From positions 1-64,000 of the forward strand of contig CAYLZD010000016.1 of the NCBI GenBank assembly GCA_964388275.1: 64,000 nt of DNA, given 5' to 3'. This DNA comes from JARYLZ01 sp964388275. Lineage in GTDB: Bacteria > Bacteroidota > Ignavibacteria > SZUA-365. Positions 54,242 through 63,655 of this stretch are shown piece after piece. Positions within the stretch are counted from its first letter, which is position 1, and every line of letters begins with the position of its first letter. A model generated the notes under the pieces. The model searched no databases, was not told where the DNA came from, and was given only the letters and a program-made list of their open reading frames with translations. A program made the translations under genes and the position numbers.

Positions 54242-56428
54242 TCAGATCATGCCGGATTGTTTGCGCAGGTACCATTCGACGGCGAACAGCAGGACGGCCG
54301 CCGCGAGAAGCCACGCCAAATTCCAGAGCTGTATATCCCTTTTGTTTTCCCGTTCCGCCGCGATGAAATCCGGCGCCGCGGAGACCGCATCCTGCAGGCC
54401 CGTGATATCCGCTGCGTGGAAGAACCGTCCTCCGGTGCGCGCGGCTATCTGCCTGAGAAGCACGTTGTTCATGCGCGTTTCCAGGAACTCCGCCGCCGGC
54501 TCGCCGACTGTGAAGCGCCCTTCGTCTCGTCCGAGTTCGTTCCCTTCGCGCCGGGCGGCACCGGTGAACGTGTAATCGCCCTCCCCGAGACCTTCGAGCG
54601 AAGCTACGTAACGGCCGGCGCCTATCGGCGACAACACGAGGTCGCGCTCCAAATCGGCGGCGGATCCCGATATTTTCACCATGACTTCGGCATCCTCGAG
54701 CGGCTCATAACTCTCGTTGTAAACCTGCGCCGTGATCACCGCCGCTTCGCCGTTGTCGAAGAACTCCTTGAGAGGACGTATCCTCACCTTCTTTTCGTCT
54801 TCCCGCGCGGTGAGCCAGCGTATGCCGTTGGACACGAGGATATCGGGCAGGCGGCCGTCCAGCACCTCATGCGCCAATTGCCAGCGCCAAAGCCCGTAGG
54901 CCGTGAAAGCGAGCGTCTTGCTGCGCCTCAGCGAGCGCGCTATCAGCACCGGTTCGTCGAAGGCCACATTGCTGATGCGCATAGTGGCGAGCGTGCGCGC
55001 GCCCGCCCGCGCCTTGAAACTCGATTCGGTGCGGAAAAGCGGCGGCAGATCCCTCCAGACTCCTGACGGTATGCCCGAGGATAACACCGGATGAGTCGCC
55101 GCATCGGGAGCGGCTTCAAAAAAGATCTGGGTCTCCTCCTGCCGCGTCTGCACCACGTCGAACGGCGTCCACTGCTCGAGGTCTGATCGAAGCGCGCGGA
55201 GATCCGTTTCACGGCTCGGCAGGATCAACAGCGGAGTATTCTTTTTCTCGAGCGCGGCCCGCAACTGCCTCATGAGTTCGGCGCCCGAGCGAGGCAACGG
55301 AAATCCCGCGAGCACGATGCAGTCCGCTTGCTCGAGCGCCTGCTGTGACGGCGCTTCGCCGTACCAGGAGGCGCCGAGACGCTGCACATAAAACTTGGCC
55401 TCGACGTTCCTGTCGCGGGCGAACACTTGCTCGAGAAAGGAGACGTCCGGACTCGGAGCGCCCGCAAGAACAGCAACCTTCATGCGGTTTTTCAAAACCT
55501 TCACATAAACTGTCGAACGGTTGTTGCGCTCGGTCAATTCTCCCGGGGTCGGGGATACCGCAACCGTGAGCTTTTTCACGCCTTCGGTCCCGGGAGTGTA
55601 TCGAAAAGCCAGGGGATATTCCACTGATCCGTCCTGCAGAAGCAAGGTTCGGCGGTCCAGCGCCTTCGATCCTTCCAGAAGCGTCACGGTTACCGTCTCC
55701 CCGCCGTATCCCGCGCTCCTCAACACCGCGTCGACGGGAATGTTGCTTTCGACATAGCCGATGCTGTTGGCCAGGACGCGGCTCACCAGAACGTCCTTTT
55801 TCTCGGTCGAGTCGCCGACACCCACCACAAAAACAGGCACGCCGGCTTCCTCAGCCGCGTGCAACGGATTCTTTCCGGTGGTTACATTGCCGTCGCTGAC
55901 AAGCACTATCGCCCGCAGATTCCGCTCGGCGAGCTCTTCCCGTGTCTGCTGTAATACGGAGGCGATGTCGGTTTCACCTGCGGTGAAGGTCAGCGAATCC
56001 GGCGTGAAGGACTGCAGCGGGAATCCTTTCCCGCCGAAAAGATAGAACGAGGCCGCGCCGAGACGCGGAAGTCCGGATATTTCGTCGGCGCCCGAGATGG
56101 AACGCATCGAGGAGGAGCGTTCGCCGGCGTCGTCGCGCACCGTCATGCTGCGGGAATTGTCCAGCAGAACCGCCACTCTGGGCGGCAGCGATTCCGTGCT
56201 GCTGAGATTGAGCACCGGTTCGAACAGCAGAAACAGCAAAAGCGCGAGCGCGGCGGCCCGCAGTGAAATCAGCACCGCGCGCCGCCCCCGGCCGACTTCC
56301 GGCACGGTGTGGCGATAGACCCAGAAACTCAGCGCGGCGGCCAGCAACGCGAGAACGACCAACAGCGCGAGACTCGCGGCGAATGAAAAGGATATCGCCG
56401 CCGCCGCTACAGGCATCGATGAGGTCAT
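54242..56428 (-). CDS. VWA-domain inner-membrane protein with class I glutamine amidotransferase-like region
   Basis: 728 residues. Two N-terminal membrane helices (LALLVVLALLAAALSFWVY; LISLRAAALALLLFLLFEPVL) precede a VWA domain with a MIDAS-like DNSRS and 'IVLVSDGNVTTGK'. An Ig-like segment follows ('VEYPLAFRYTPGTEGVKKL'), then a GATase1-like fold (VAVLAGAPSPDVSFLEQV, 'ADCIVLAGFPLP') without a clear catalytic triad. A further beta domain and a C-terminal helix (LWNLAWLLAAAVLLFAVEWYL) complete it. This architecture belongs to BatA/BatB-like and 'VWA plus GATase-like' proteins that partner MoxR ATPases. It is the last gene of the long leftward operon, 10 bases after the subtilase gene. Confidence 0.82.
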   Translation of the reverse strand: MTSSMPVAAAAISFSFAASLALLVVLALLAAALSFWVYRHTVPEVGRGRRAVLISLRAAALALLLFLLFEPVLNLSSTESLPPRVAVLLDNSRSMTVRDDAGERSSSMRSISGADEISGLPRLGAASFYLFGGKGFPLQSFTPDSLTFTAGETDIASVLQQTREELAERNLRAIVLVSDGNVTTGKNPLHAAEEAGVPVFVVGVGDSTEKKDVLVSRVLANSIGYVESNIPVDAVLRSAGYGGETVTVTLLEGSKALDRRTLLLQDGSVEYPLAFRYTPGTEGVKKLTVAVSPTPGELTERNNRSTVYVKVLKNRMKVAVLAGAPSPDVSFLEQVFARDRNVEAKFYVQRLGASWYGEAPSQQALEQADCIVLAGFPLPRSGAELMRQLRAALEKKNTPLLILPSRETDLRALRSDLEQWTPFDVVQTRQEETQIFFEAAPDAATHPVLSSGIPSGVWRDLPPLFRTESSFKARAGARTLATMRISNVAFDEPVLIARSLRRSKTLAFTAYGLWRWQLAHEVLDGRLPDILVSNGIRWLTAREDEKKVRIRPLKEFFDNGEAAVITAQVYNESYEPLEDAEVMVKISGSAADLERDLVLSPIGAGRYVASLEGLGEGDYTFTGAARREGNELGRDEGRFTVGEPAAEFLETRMNNVLLRQIAARTGGRFFHAADITGLQDAVSAAPDFIAAERENKRDIQLWNLAWLLAAAVLLFAVEWYLRKQSGMI

Positions 56429-56438
56429 GATCCGGCCG

Positions 56439-58544
56439 TCAACGTAATACCATCATGCTGCGCGTAAGAAAAACGTCGCCCGCTCGCAGACTGTAGAAAT
56501 AGGGCCCCGAAGATAGCTCGACGGAAGGAGCGAGCAGCGCCGTCTTCCAACCGGGAGTCATGTGAGCGTCCGCCAGCGTGGCGACACGCCTCCCGTACAC
56601 GTCGAAGAGCTCCAGCGTGACATGGGCGCCCGGAGAAGGCACGCTGTACCTGATCACCGCGGAAGCTCCGCGGGCGGGCAGATAGGGATTCGGATACAGG
56701 GGCGCAAGCTCGCCTTTCACGGCCAGCGGTATTCCGCTGCCTGCGCGGAATTCATGCCGCTTCGCGGGCGCGCCGTAAGGGCTGCTTCTCGTCTCTGATC
56801 CGTCCGACGCCGAAACATGATACCGGATCAGCACGCCTTCCGCCGGTTTGCCGGGAATTTCCGCGACATACCTGCCCGAACCGGGCGCCGTGCCGGGGTA
56901 CTGCTGCTCGAAACGCATCTGCAGAGGCGGGGCCTCCGAGCCTTCGACGCTGTAATACAAACGCGCCGACGATTCGTCGATGGAGCGCGACGTTGACAAC
57001 ACATAGGCGTGAACGGAATTCGTTTCACCGTCCCAGTAGACCTTCGGACTGGTCGAGATCACCATGCCGTTGCATAGCAGTGCGGACCAGGCGTCGGGCT
57101 TGCCCCAGCCGTACAAGTTGTCTGGCGCCGTCGCGCGGTCGGCAGTGCCGCGCAAAGCATCCCGCACCTGAACAGGCGTCAACTCGGGCCGCGCCGAACG
57201 GACCAGAGCCGCGACGCCCGTGGTCAGCGGAGTGGACAGCGACGTCCCGCTCGCGCGCGTATAGGTGGTGTCCGCGTTTTTAGTCGCGCAAAACACCGAG
57301 ACACCGGGCGCTACCACGTCGGGCTTGGTTCTTCCGTCGCTCGTCGGGCCGATGGAACTGAAACCGGCGAGGACGTTCAGCACCGATATGGCGCCTACTG
57401 ATATGATGCTGTCGGCGTCGGCGGGCGCGATGATGGATCCGGCGAAATTGCCCTCATTGCCCATGGCCGTGCTGATCACGACGCCGAGGCGAGCCGCCCG
57501 CGCGGCGGCGCGTGTGGTGATCGCGGTCTGTCCGTCGAAGTCGCCGTTTTCCCAGGAATATCCGCTGCTGTCGTCGAAAGTGGTGTAGCCGAGCGACGAG
57601 CTGATTATCGACGCGCCCCTGGATTCCAGCCACTCGACGCCAGCCACCCAGTTATCCTCCTCCACGGGAATTTCCTGATCATGAATTTCTGTCTTTGCCA
57701 GATAGAACGAAGCGTTGAAGGCTGGCCCTATCAGTTTCCCCTCCTTGAATCCCGCGAGCGACGACAAGGTCACCGTTCCGTGGCTGTCCTGGCTCCATGA
57801 CTCGGACGAATCGTTTTCCGTGTCGTCGTCGCCCTGTATGAAGTCGCGCTCACCCAGGACTTGCAGGTCCTTCATCGCTTCGTGAGTGCGCCAGCGGTAA
57901 CCGTCGTCCACCATGCCGAGGATGATCCCGGCGCCGTCGAACCAGACGTCGTGCACCTTCGGCACGTTGAGAACTTCGAGCTGCTGCAGCGAGTTCCCGT
58001 AATCGAGCGAATATGAAGCTTTGCCATCGAGATCCGTACCGGAGGGCAGCTTGCCGTGTTCCCGCACGTCGGAGCGAATCCATCTCCTGACCGGCCGCGC
58101 GGCCGCGATGAAGGGAAGCCGGATAATCTCGCGCAGCCGGACTCCGTCGCAGTAAATGCTGATTGCATTGAACCATTTCGATTCGGCGCGCAGTGAAACG
58201 CCTTGTCCGAGCACGGCTTCCACATACGGCCTGTACAGCGGGAGGTCCTGGTATTCGACGAGAGCCGGCCGTTCCGTGTTTGCGAAGGCCTGCGCGCGCG
58301 CCGCGCGGAGGATATCGTCGGCGCCGGCTTCGGGAGGCGCCGGGATGCCCGCGGCGGCGGCTCTTCTTTGCAGCGCTTCGGTTGAGAGGCCGAGAACATC
58401 GGCGGAGCCGCCGTGCAAAAGGCGCTCCGCGGAAGGCCCCTTGTCCTTGAACAGAATCCACCAGGCTTGGTTCTGCCCGTACGCGGCGGAGGCCGCAAAC
58501 AGGGAGGTCAGGACACACAAGGAGTAAATGGTGTTTCGCGTCAT
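56439..58544 (-). CDS. Secreted subtilisin-like serine protease (S8) with T9SS sorting domain
   Basis: A 701-residue subtilase. Signal peptide at the N-terminus (IYSLCVLTSLFAASAAYG), prodomain-like region to about 195, catalytic domain about 200-480. Catalytic residues appear as Asp213 (GMVDDGYRW), His255 (DSHGTVTLSSLAG), oxyanion Asn363 (MGNEG) and Ser435 (ASGTSLSTP). The Asp motif is DDG instead of the usual DTG, a mild deviation. The C-terminal ~85 residues form a T9SS sorting domain ('ELFDVYGRRVATLADAHMTP', YFYSLRAG). The start at 58544 (MTRN) is preferred over 58553 because GGAG lies 9 bases upstream of it. It degrades or processes proteins at the cell surface, and may mature other T9SS cargo. 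Confidence 0.87.
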   Translation of the reverse strand: MTRNTIYSLCVLTSLFAASAAYGQNQAWWILFKDKGPSAERLLHGGSADVLGLSTEALQRRAAAAGIPAPPEAGADDILRAARAQAFANTERPALVEYQDLPLYRPYVEAVLGQGVSLRAESKWFNAISIYCDGVRLREIIRLPFIAAARPVRRWIRSDVREHGKLPSGTDLDGKASYSLDYGNSLQQLEVLNVPKVHDVWFDGAGIILGMVDDGYRWRTHEAMKDLQVLGERDFIQGDDDTENDSSESWSQDSHGTVTLSSLAGFKEGKLIGPAFNASFYLAKTEIHDQEIPVEEDNWVAGVEWLESRGASIISSSLGYTTFDDSSGYSWENGDFDGQTAITTRAAARAARLGVVISTAMGNEGNFAGSIIAPADADSIISVGAISVLNVLAGFSSIGPTSDGRTKPDVVAPGVSVFCATKNADTTYTRASGTSLSTPLTTGVAALVRSARPELTPVQVRDALRGTADRATAPDNLYGWGKPDAWSALLCNGMVISTSPKVYWDGETNSVHAYVLSTSRSIDESSARLYYSVEGSEAPPLQMRFEQQYPGTAPGSGRYVAEIPGKPAEGVLIRYHVSASDGSETRSSPYGAPAKRHEFRAGSGIPLAVKGELAPLYPNPYLPARGASAVIRYSVPSPGAHVTLELFDVYGRRVATLADAHMTPGWKTALLAPSVELSSGPYFYSLRAGDVFLTRSMMVLR

Positions 58545-58561
58545 GGCAGTCATCTCCGCGC

Positions 58562-59557
58562 TCAAGATTGTTCCAACAATCTCTCGATTATTCGCACGGT
58601 CGTTACACCCTCGGCCTCGGCGCTGAAATTCGTGACGAGACGGTGCCGCAGAACAGGACGGGCCATCGCGCGCACATCGTCGATGTCGGGCGTGTGCCTG
58701 CCGGCGAGTATGGCCCGCGCTTTGGCGCCCAGGATCAGGTATTGTGAAGCCCTGGGCCCGGCGCCCCAGCGTATCCAGTCGCGTATGAACTGCGGCGCGG
58801 CGCCGTCGCCCGGGCGGGTCCTCGCCACGAGGTTCACTGCGAACGAGATGATGTTGTCGGACACGGGAACTCGCCGGACCAGCTGCTGATAGAAGCCGAT
58901 CTGTTCGGCCGTGAGCACGCGCTCGACCGCGGCGTCGCTCGGGCTGGTGGTGCTCTTGACAATGAGCAGCTCTTCCTCGTTGGATGGATAATCCAGCCAC
59001 AGGTTGAACATGAAACGGTCGAGCTGGGCTTCGGGCAGGGGATACGTGCCCTCCTGTTCGATCGGATTCTGCGTGGCAAGCACGAAAAAGGGCTCCTTGA
59101 GCGCATAGCGCGTGCCCGCCGCGGTCACGGCATGTTCCTGCATGGCTTCCAGGAGGGCGGCTTGTGTTTTGGGCGGAGTGCGGTTGATTTCGTCAGCCAG
59201 CACGATGTTTGCGAAAACCGGCCCGCGCACGAAACGGAAGGCCTTGTGGCCGGTGCCGCGGTCCTCCTCGATGATCTCCGTGCCCGTTATGTCGCTGGGC
59301 ATGAGGTCAGGCGTGAACTGTACTCGGTTGAACGCCAGATCCATCGCCTCCGCGAGAGTGCGTATGAGAAGGGTTTTGGCGAGTCCGGGGACGCCTACCA
59401 GAAGGCAATGCCCCTGTGAGATAAGCGCGATGAAGAGCTGCTCGATTATCTCGTGCTGCCCGATTATGATCTTGCCGATCTCGCTACGGAGGCGTCCATA
59501 ATGCTCGTGAAGGCCCTCGACGGCCTTTACGTCGTCTGTCTGCGTGATTGTGTTCAT
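58562..59557 (-). CDS. MoxR-family AAA+ ATPase
   Basis: 331 residues, normal length for MoxR/RavA-type ATPases. Walker A 'GVPGLAKT' is at residues 55-62, Walker B 'VLADEINR' follows with the DE pair, sensor 1 is in 'FVLATQNPIEQEGTYPLPEA' and the pre-sensor 'LDRFMFNLWLDYP' is intact. MoxR ATPases act as chaperones that assemble or activate VWA-domain membrane proteins. The VWA membrane protein two genes downstream is the obvious partner, while the usual DUF58 gene is missing from this cluster. There is a 17-base gap to the subtilase and 22 bases to the upstream M16 gene. Confidence 0.93.
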   Translation of the reverse strand: MNTITQTDDVKAVEGLHEHYGRLRSEIGKIIIGQHEIIEQLFIALISQGHCLLVGVPGLAKTLLIRTLAEAMDLAFNRVQFTPDLMPSDITGTEIIEEDRGTGHKAFRFVRGPVFANIVLADEINRTPPKTQAALLEAMQEHAVTAAGTRYALKEPFFVLATQNPIEQEGTYPLPEAQLDRFMFNLWLDYPSNEEELLIVKSTTSPSDAAVERVLTAEQIGFYQQLVRRVPVSDNIISFAVNLVARTRPGDGAAPQFIRDWIRWGAGPRASQYLILGAKARAILAGRHTPDIDDVRAMARPVLRHRLVTNFSAEAEGVTTVRIIERLLEQS

Positions 59558-59579
59558 TATTATAAGGGGTTTCCTGCTG

Positions 59580-60959
59580 TTATTCTGTGTTGAGCGCCTC
59601 TCCGTCCGGCGTCAATACCTTCAAAGTCCCGAATCGCGAGAGCGTTTCGCGCAAAAGGGATCCGAGCCCGGCAACCACGATGCGTATGCGCTCCGGACGC
59701 AGTGTGCGGCGGGCGACATCGAGTACGTCCTCAGGAGTCACCGCCAGCACCTTGCTGTTGTACGTGTTGTAATATCCTTTCCCGAGTCCGTACAGCTCAA
59801 TGGACATGATGCGCTGCGCCACCTGAGCGGGCGTCTCGATCTGAATCGGAAAATTGCCGGTCACGTAACGCTTGACGTCATCGAGTTCCTCCTGCGGCGC
59901 GGGAATCGCGCGTATGCGCTCTATCTCGCGCAGAATCTCTTCCACAGCTCCGTCGGTGACTTCGTTTCGCACGTCGACGCTCGCGGAAAACGGACCCCTG
60001 AACATGCGCGCGTCGAAGCGCGAATGAGCGCCGTAAGTGTAACCCTTGTCTTCCCGCAGATTGAGATTGAGACGCGAGCCGAAATATCCGCCGAGAAGCG
60101 TGTTCATGAGCGAGGCCGCTATGAACTCGGGATCCCTGCGCTCAATGCCTGCATGCCCGACAATTATCGACGACTGCACGGAGGCTGGACGGTCGACTAT
60201 ATGCACCTCCGGTCCTTCCTCTTCCAGCACGGGCAAGTCGTCCATATCCGGCGCTGCGGCGGGCGTCCAATCCCCGAGAAGTTCCTTCGTTTTTTCAAAT
60301 AGCCATTCCGGATCCGTGTCGCCGACGGCGAGGAGAAACATGTTATTCGGCACGAAAAGCCGCCGGTGACACAATGAAAGATCCTCGGTGCTCATTGCCG
60401 AAACCGACCGCTCATCTCCCTCCAGAGGAGCGCCGTAAGGATGAGAGCCGTACACCGCCCTGTTGAAATGCAATGCGGCGAGCGCGTTCGGATGAGCTTT
60501 CCGCTGCATGATCTGAGCGAGCCGCTGCTCGCGCACGCGTTCCAGTTCTTCGGCCGGGAAAGTGGGACGCCGGACGACGTCGGCGAGTATTTCCAGAGCG
60601 GCGCCGAAATTGCGGCTGAGTATGGTCAGGCCGGCGCTCGCGCTGTCCCATCCGGCCATCGCGCCGATGGATCCTCCGAGCGATTCCACGTCTTCGACTA
60701 TGGCGACGGCGTCGCGGGCGGGAGTGCCGCGCGTCAGCATCTCCGCGGTCATGGTGGCGAGGCCCGGCATGGCGCCGTCATGGTAGGAACCTCCGCGCAC
60801 CACCAGGCTCGCGGTGACGCTGGGTATGTCACGGCGGGCGTAAACGATTACCTTCAGGCCGTTGGGAAGCGTTCCCTCGAAATAGTCGGGAAAGCTCACG
60901 TCACGGGGACGGCCTGCTACGGGCGGCTTGCTGCGGTCCGGGTGTTCTTTCTGATTCAC
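59580..60959 (-). CDS. M16 family peptidase-like subunit lacking the zinc motif
   Basis: 459 residues with the two-lobed M16B fold. The HxxEH zinc motif is absent: the equivalent segment reads 'GLATMTAEMLTRG'. The R/Y-type region of the partner subunit ('GYFGSRLNLNLREDKGYTYG') is well preserved. This is the pattern of the non-catalytic subunit in heterodimeric M16B peptidases and processing peptidases. It starts at a GTG with GGAG about 9 bases upstream, only 6 bases after the preceding M16 gene. No signal peptide is seen, so a cytoplasmic location is suggested unless export differs. It likely pairs with the upstream active subunit(s). Confidence 0.86.
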   Translation of the reverse strand: MNQKEHPDRSKPPVAGRPRDVSFPDYFEGTLPNGLKVIVYARRDIPSVTASLVVRGGSYHDGAMPGLATMTAEMLTRGTPARDAVAIVEDVESLGGSIGAMAGWDSASAGLTILSRNFGAALEILADVVRRPTFPAEELERVREQRLAQIMQRKAHPNALAALHFNRAVYGSHPYGAPLEGDERSVSAMSTEDLSLCHRRLFVPNNMFLLAVGDTDPEWLFEKTKELLGDWTPAAAPDMDDLPVLEEEGPEVHIVDRPASVQSSIIVGHAGIERRDPEFIAASLMNTLLGGYFGSRLNLNLREDKGYTYGAHSRFDARMFRGPFSASVDVRNEVTDGAVEEILREIERIRAIPAPQEELDDVKRYVTGNFPIQIETPAQVAQRIMSIELYGLGKGYYNTYNSKVLAVTPEDVLDVARRTLRPERIRIVVAGLGSLLRETLSRFGTLKVLTPDGEALNTE

Positions 60960-60965
60960 GTGGGT

Positions 60966-62291
60966 TTACTCCATTCGGTTATCCGCCGGGCGGTTCGCGA
61001 CGCCTTGAAGCTCGATGGCTCCGGAGGCACATCGTTCTCCTTCGTCTGAAGGCAGATAAGTGATCATGACGGCCGTTTCGGGATCAAGATATTGCCGGAC
61101 CGCTTCGACGACTGTTTCGCGGGAAACGCCGAGATATTCGTCCAGCAGGGTCTCGACAATCGAGGCGTCCCCGTCAAAAAGGGCGTGATGCGCGAAACGG
61201 TCGGCTCTGGCGGCAAGCGAATGAAGTTGCTGCACATATTGAGCTTCGATGCGATTGCGCGCGCGGAGGTACTCGGCTTCAGACGGCGGGCAATCGCGCA
61301 TGCGCCCCACTTCCTCGCGCAAAGCGGCTTCCAGTTCGACGGCGGTGCGGCCGGGCGCGGCAATCGCGTGCGCGAGCAGCATCCCGCCGAACCTCCGCGG
61401 CTCCATGAGAACCGCCGCCTGGGACGCGATTCGTTTATCGTACACCAGTGACTTGTGCAGACGGCATGCCTCTCCGGAACCGAACGCCTCGGCCGCTATG
61501 TCAAGAGCCAAAAAATCCGCATCCCGTTCCGGCGGCGTTTGGAAGCCGAGGAACACGCCCGGCAGCGGCACCGCGTCGATTACCGTTTCACAGGCGCCGT
61601 TGCGGCCGGGAAGCGGCGTTTCCCGCGGAGGCGATGCGTTCCGCCGCCCGCTTATGCCCTCGAACCACTTCCTGACGAGGCCGGCGGCTTCGTCGATGTC
61701 TATGTCGCCGGCGAGCGCCAGCGCCGCGTTGTCGGGCCTGTACCATGTCCTGTGGAAAGCCGCGACATCCTCCATCGCGGCGGCTTCCAGATCCCCGGTC
61801 GATCCGATCACCGGGTGCCCGTACGGGTGATCGGGATACAGAAGCATCGAGAGCTTCGTATCGAGCGTGCCGTACGGCTGATTGTCCACACGCTGGCGCT
61901 TTTCCTCGATGACGACGCTGCGCTGAGTCTCGAGGCCCTCCCCGGTGAGGCAGAGATCGGCCAGGCGGTCGCTCTCGAGCCACAGACCGAGTTCGAGATG
62001 ATTCGCGGGCAGCATCATGTAGTAACAGGTTTTGTCCTCGCTGGTGTACGCGTTGTTGTAGCCGCCCGCCAGCTCGCAGTGGCGGTCGAAGGCCCCGCGC
62101 GGAACGTTCGCCGATCCTTCGAACATCAGATGTTCGAACAGGTGCGCGAAACCGCTGCGCCCGGCCGTTTCATCTTTGGAACCGACGTTGTAGAGCATTG
62201 TAAGGCAGACAATCGGAGACGCGTCGTCCCGGTGCAGCACGACGCGCAGACCGTTGTCCAATTCGAAGCTCGCGTGCGGCAGGGAAATCAT
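60966..62291 (-). CDS. M16 family zinc metallopeptidase (active-type subunit)
   Basis: 441 residues. The inverted zinc motif HLFEH is at residues 50-54 (GFAHLFEHLMFEG), followed by 'CELAGGYNNAYTSEDKTCYY' typical of M16B. Zinc ligands are the two His of the motif plus a Glu about 70 residues on. There is no signal peptide; the sequence starts almost directly in the first beta strand (FELDNGLRVVLHRDD). Its ATG overlaps the previous M16 stop by 4 bases. M16B enzymes degrade short or unfolded peptides inside a clamshell chamber. It is expected to function together with the neighbouring non-catalytic subunit. Confidence 0.91.
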   Translation of the reverse strand: MISLPHASFELDNGLRVVLHRDDASPIVCLTMLYNVGSKDETAGRSGFAHLFEHLMFEGSANVPRGAFDRHCELAGGYNNAYTSEDKTCYYMMLPANHLELGLWLESDRLADLCLTGEGLETQRSVVIEEKRQRVDNQPYGTLDTKLSMLLYPDHPYGHPVIGSTGDLEAAAMEDVAAFHRTWYRPDNAALALAGDIDIDEAAGLVRKWFEGISGRRNASPPRETPLPGRNGACETVIDAVPLPGVFLGFQTPPERDADFLALDIAAEAFGSGEACRLHKSLVYDKRIASQAAVLMEPRRFGGMLLAHAIAAPGRTAVELEAALREEVGRMRDCPPSEAEYLRARNRIEAQYVQQLHSLAARADRFAHHALFDGDASIVETLLDEYLGVSRETVVEAVRQYLDPETAVMITYLPSDEGERCASGAIELQGVANRPADNRME

Positions 62292-63655
62292 GAGACGCTG
62301 CGCTCCGGGCGCGGCAGCGCATGCAGAACGGTGGAATTGCGCGGTGTGAGCCGCTCCCGGGCCACGCGCAGAATATCGGATGGCGTCACCGCGCGGATGC
62401 GGTCGATTTCACTGTTGACGAGCGAAGCGTCGCCGGAGAGCGTGCGGTAAGCGTTCAACATGTCGGCTCTCGATTGTATGCCGCTCAGCTCCCTGACGAA
62501 GGAAGCTTCGAGCATGTTGCGCGCTTTCCCGAGTTCCATATCGGTTACTCCCTTGTCGCAAAACGCCTCCAGCTCTTCGAAAAGCATTCTTTCGGCCTCC
62601 TCGGAGCTTCTCTGCGGCTGAGCCGTGGCCCTGAAAACAAGAATCCCGGGGAGTTCGAGACCGAGCGCGTATGCCGAGACCGCCTGTGCCGCCCGCTCGC
62701 GATATACGATCCGCTGATGCAGGCGCGAACTGTCTCCGGACGACAGCACGGCGGCTATCAGCTCGACCGCCGTGAAATCCTCTTCGTCGAGGGACGGTAT
62801 GTGAAAGCCGGCCGCCAGAGCGGGCAGGGGAATTTTGTCGTATATGAAGTCGCGGACCTGGAGCGACTGAGGCGCTTCCTTTGCGGAGGGCCTGCCGATC
62901 GCGTCTTTCCCTCGCGGAATATCGCCGAAGTGCAGCTCGGTGAGACGCAGGGCTTCCCCTACTTCCACGTCGCCGGCTATGCAGAGGCAGGCGTTGTCGG
63001 GCCGGTAGAACATCGCGTGGAAAGCGCTTACATCCTCCAAGGCGGCGTTGCGTATGTCCGCCATGCTGCCGATGGTCGGCCGGCGGTAGGGCTGGATTTT
63101 CCAGGCGCGCGCGAAGAGCTCCTCGTATATCGTGCCGTAGGGCTGATTGTCGTAGCGGCTGCGCCTTTCTTCCATCACGACATTCCGCTGCGTCTCGAGC
63201 GTGTTCTCGTCCAGCCGCAAACTGCGCATCCTGTCGGCTTCCAGCCAGAGCCCCAGTTCGAGCTGATGCGAAGGCAAGGTCTCGTAATAGTTGGTGCGAT
63301 CGAAAGTCGTCGACCCGTTCAGCGTTCCTCCCGCCTTCTGCACCATGCTGAAGTGACCGTTGGGAGGCACGTTCTCCGAACCCTGGAACATCATGTGTTC
63401 GAACAGGTGCGCGAAACCGGTCTTGCCCTCGGTCTCGTTCTTGGATCCGACGTGATACCAAAGATTGACGGCCACGATCGGCAGATGGCGGTCCGGATGA
63501 ACGATGAGCCGTAGACCGTTGCCGAGCTCGAACTCCTCGAAGCATATTCCGGCGCCGCCGGCGGGGCGGGGACGCTCCGGCGACGCGCCGGAATCCCGCA
63601 CGACACCGTCCGAGTGGAATGCGAAACCGCTTCTGTTGCGCCGGAAACGATTCAT
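62288..63655 (-). CDS. M16 family zinc metallopeptidase (active-type subunit)
   Basis: 455 residues, similar to its downstream neighbour. The motif HLFEH is at residues 83-87 (GFAHLFEHMMFQG), followed by 'QKAGGTLNGSTTFDRTNYYE' and 'TLETQRNVVMEERRSRYDNQ' with the third-ligand Glu. The N-terminus is about 35 residues longer than that of its neighbour and basic-to-neutral (MNRFRRNRSG), but with no hydrophobic core, so it is not a classical signal peptide. The ATG overlaps the upstream isomerase stop by 4 bases. Having two catalytic and one non-catalytic M16 in a row suggests heterodimers or a chained set. Confidence 0.91.
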   Translation of the reverse strand: MNRFRRNRSGFAFHSDGVVRDSGASPERPRPAGGAGICFEEFELGNGLRLIVHPDRHLPIVAVNLWYHVGSKNETEGKTGFAHLFEHMMFQGSENVPPNGHFSMVQKAGGTLNGSTTFDRTNYYETLPSHQLELGLWLEADRMRSLRLDENTLETQRNVVMEERRSRYDNQPYGTIYEELFARAWKIQPYRRPTIGSMADIRNAALEDVSAFHAMFYRPDNACLCIAGDVEVGEALRLTELHFGDIPRGKDAIGRPSAKEAPQSLQVRDFIYDKIPLPALAAGFHIPSLDEEDFTAVELIAAVLSSGDSSRLHQRIVYRERAAQAVSAYALGLELPGILVFRATAQPQRSSEEAERMLFEELEAFCDKGVTDMELGKARNMLEASFVRELSGIQSRADMLNAYRTLSGDASLVNSEIDRIRAVTPSDILRVARERLTPRNSTVLHALPRPERSVS

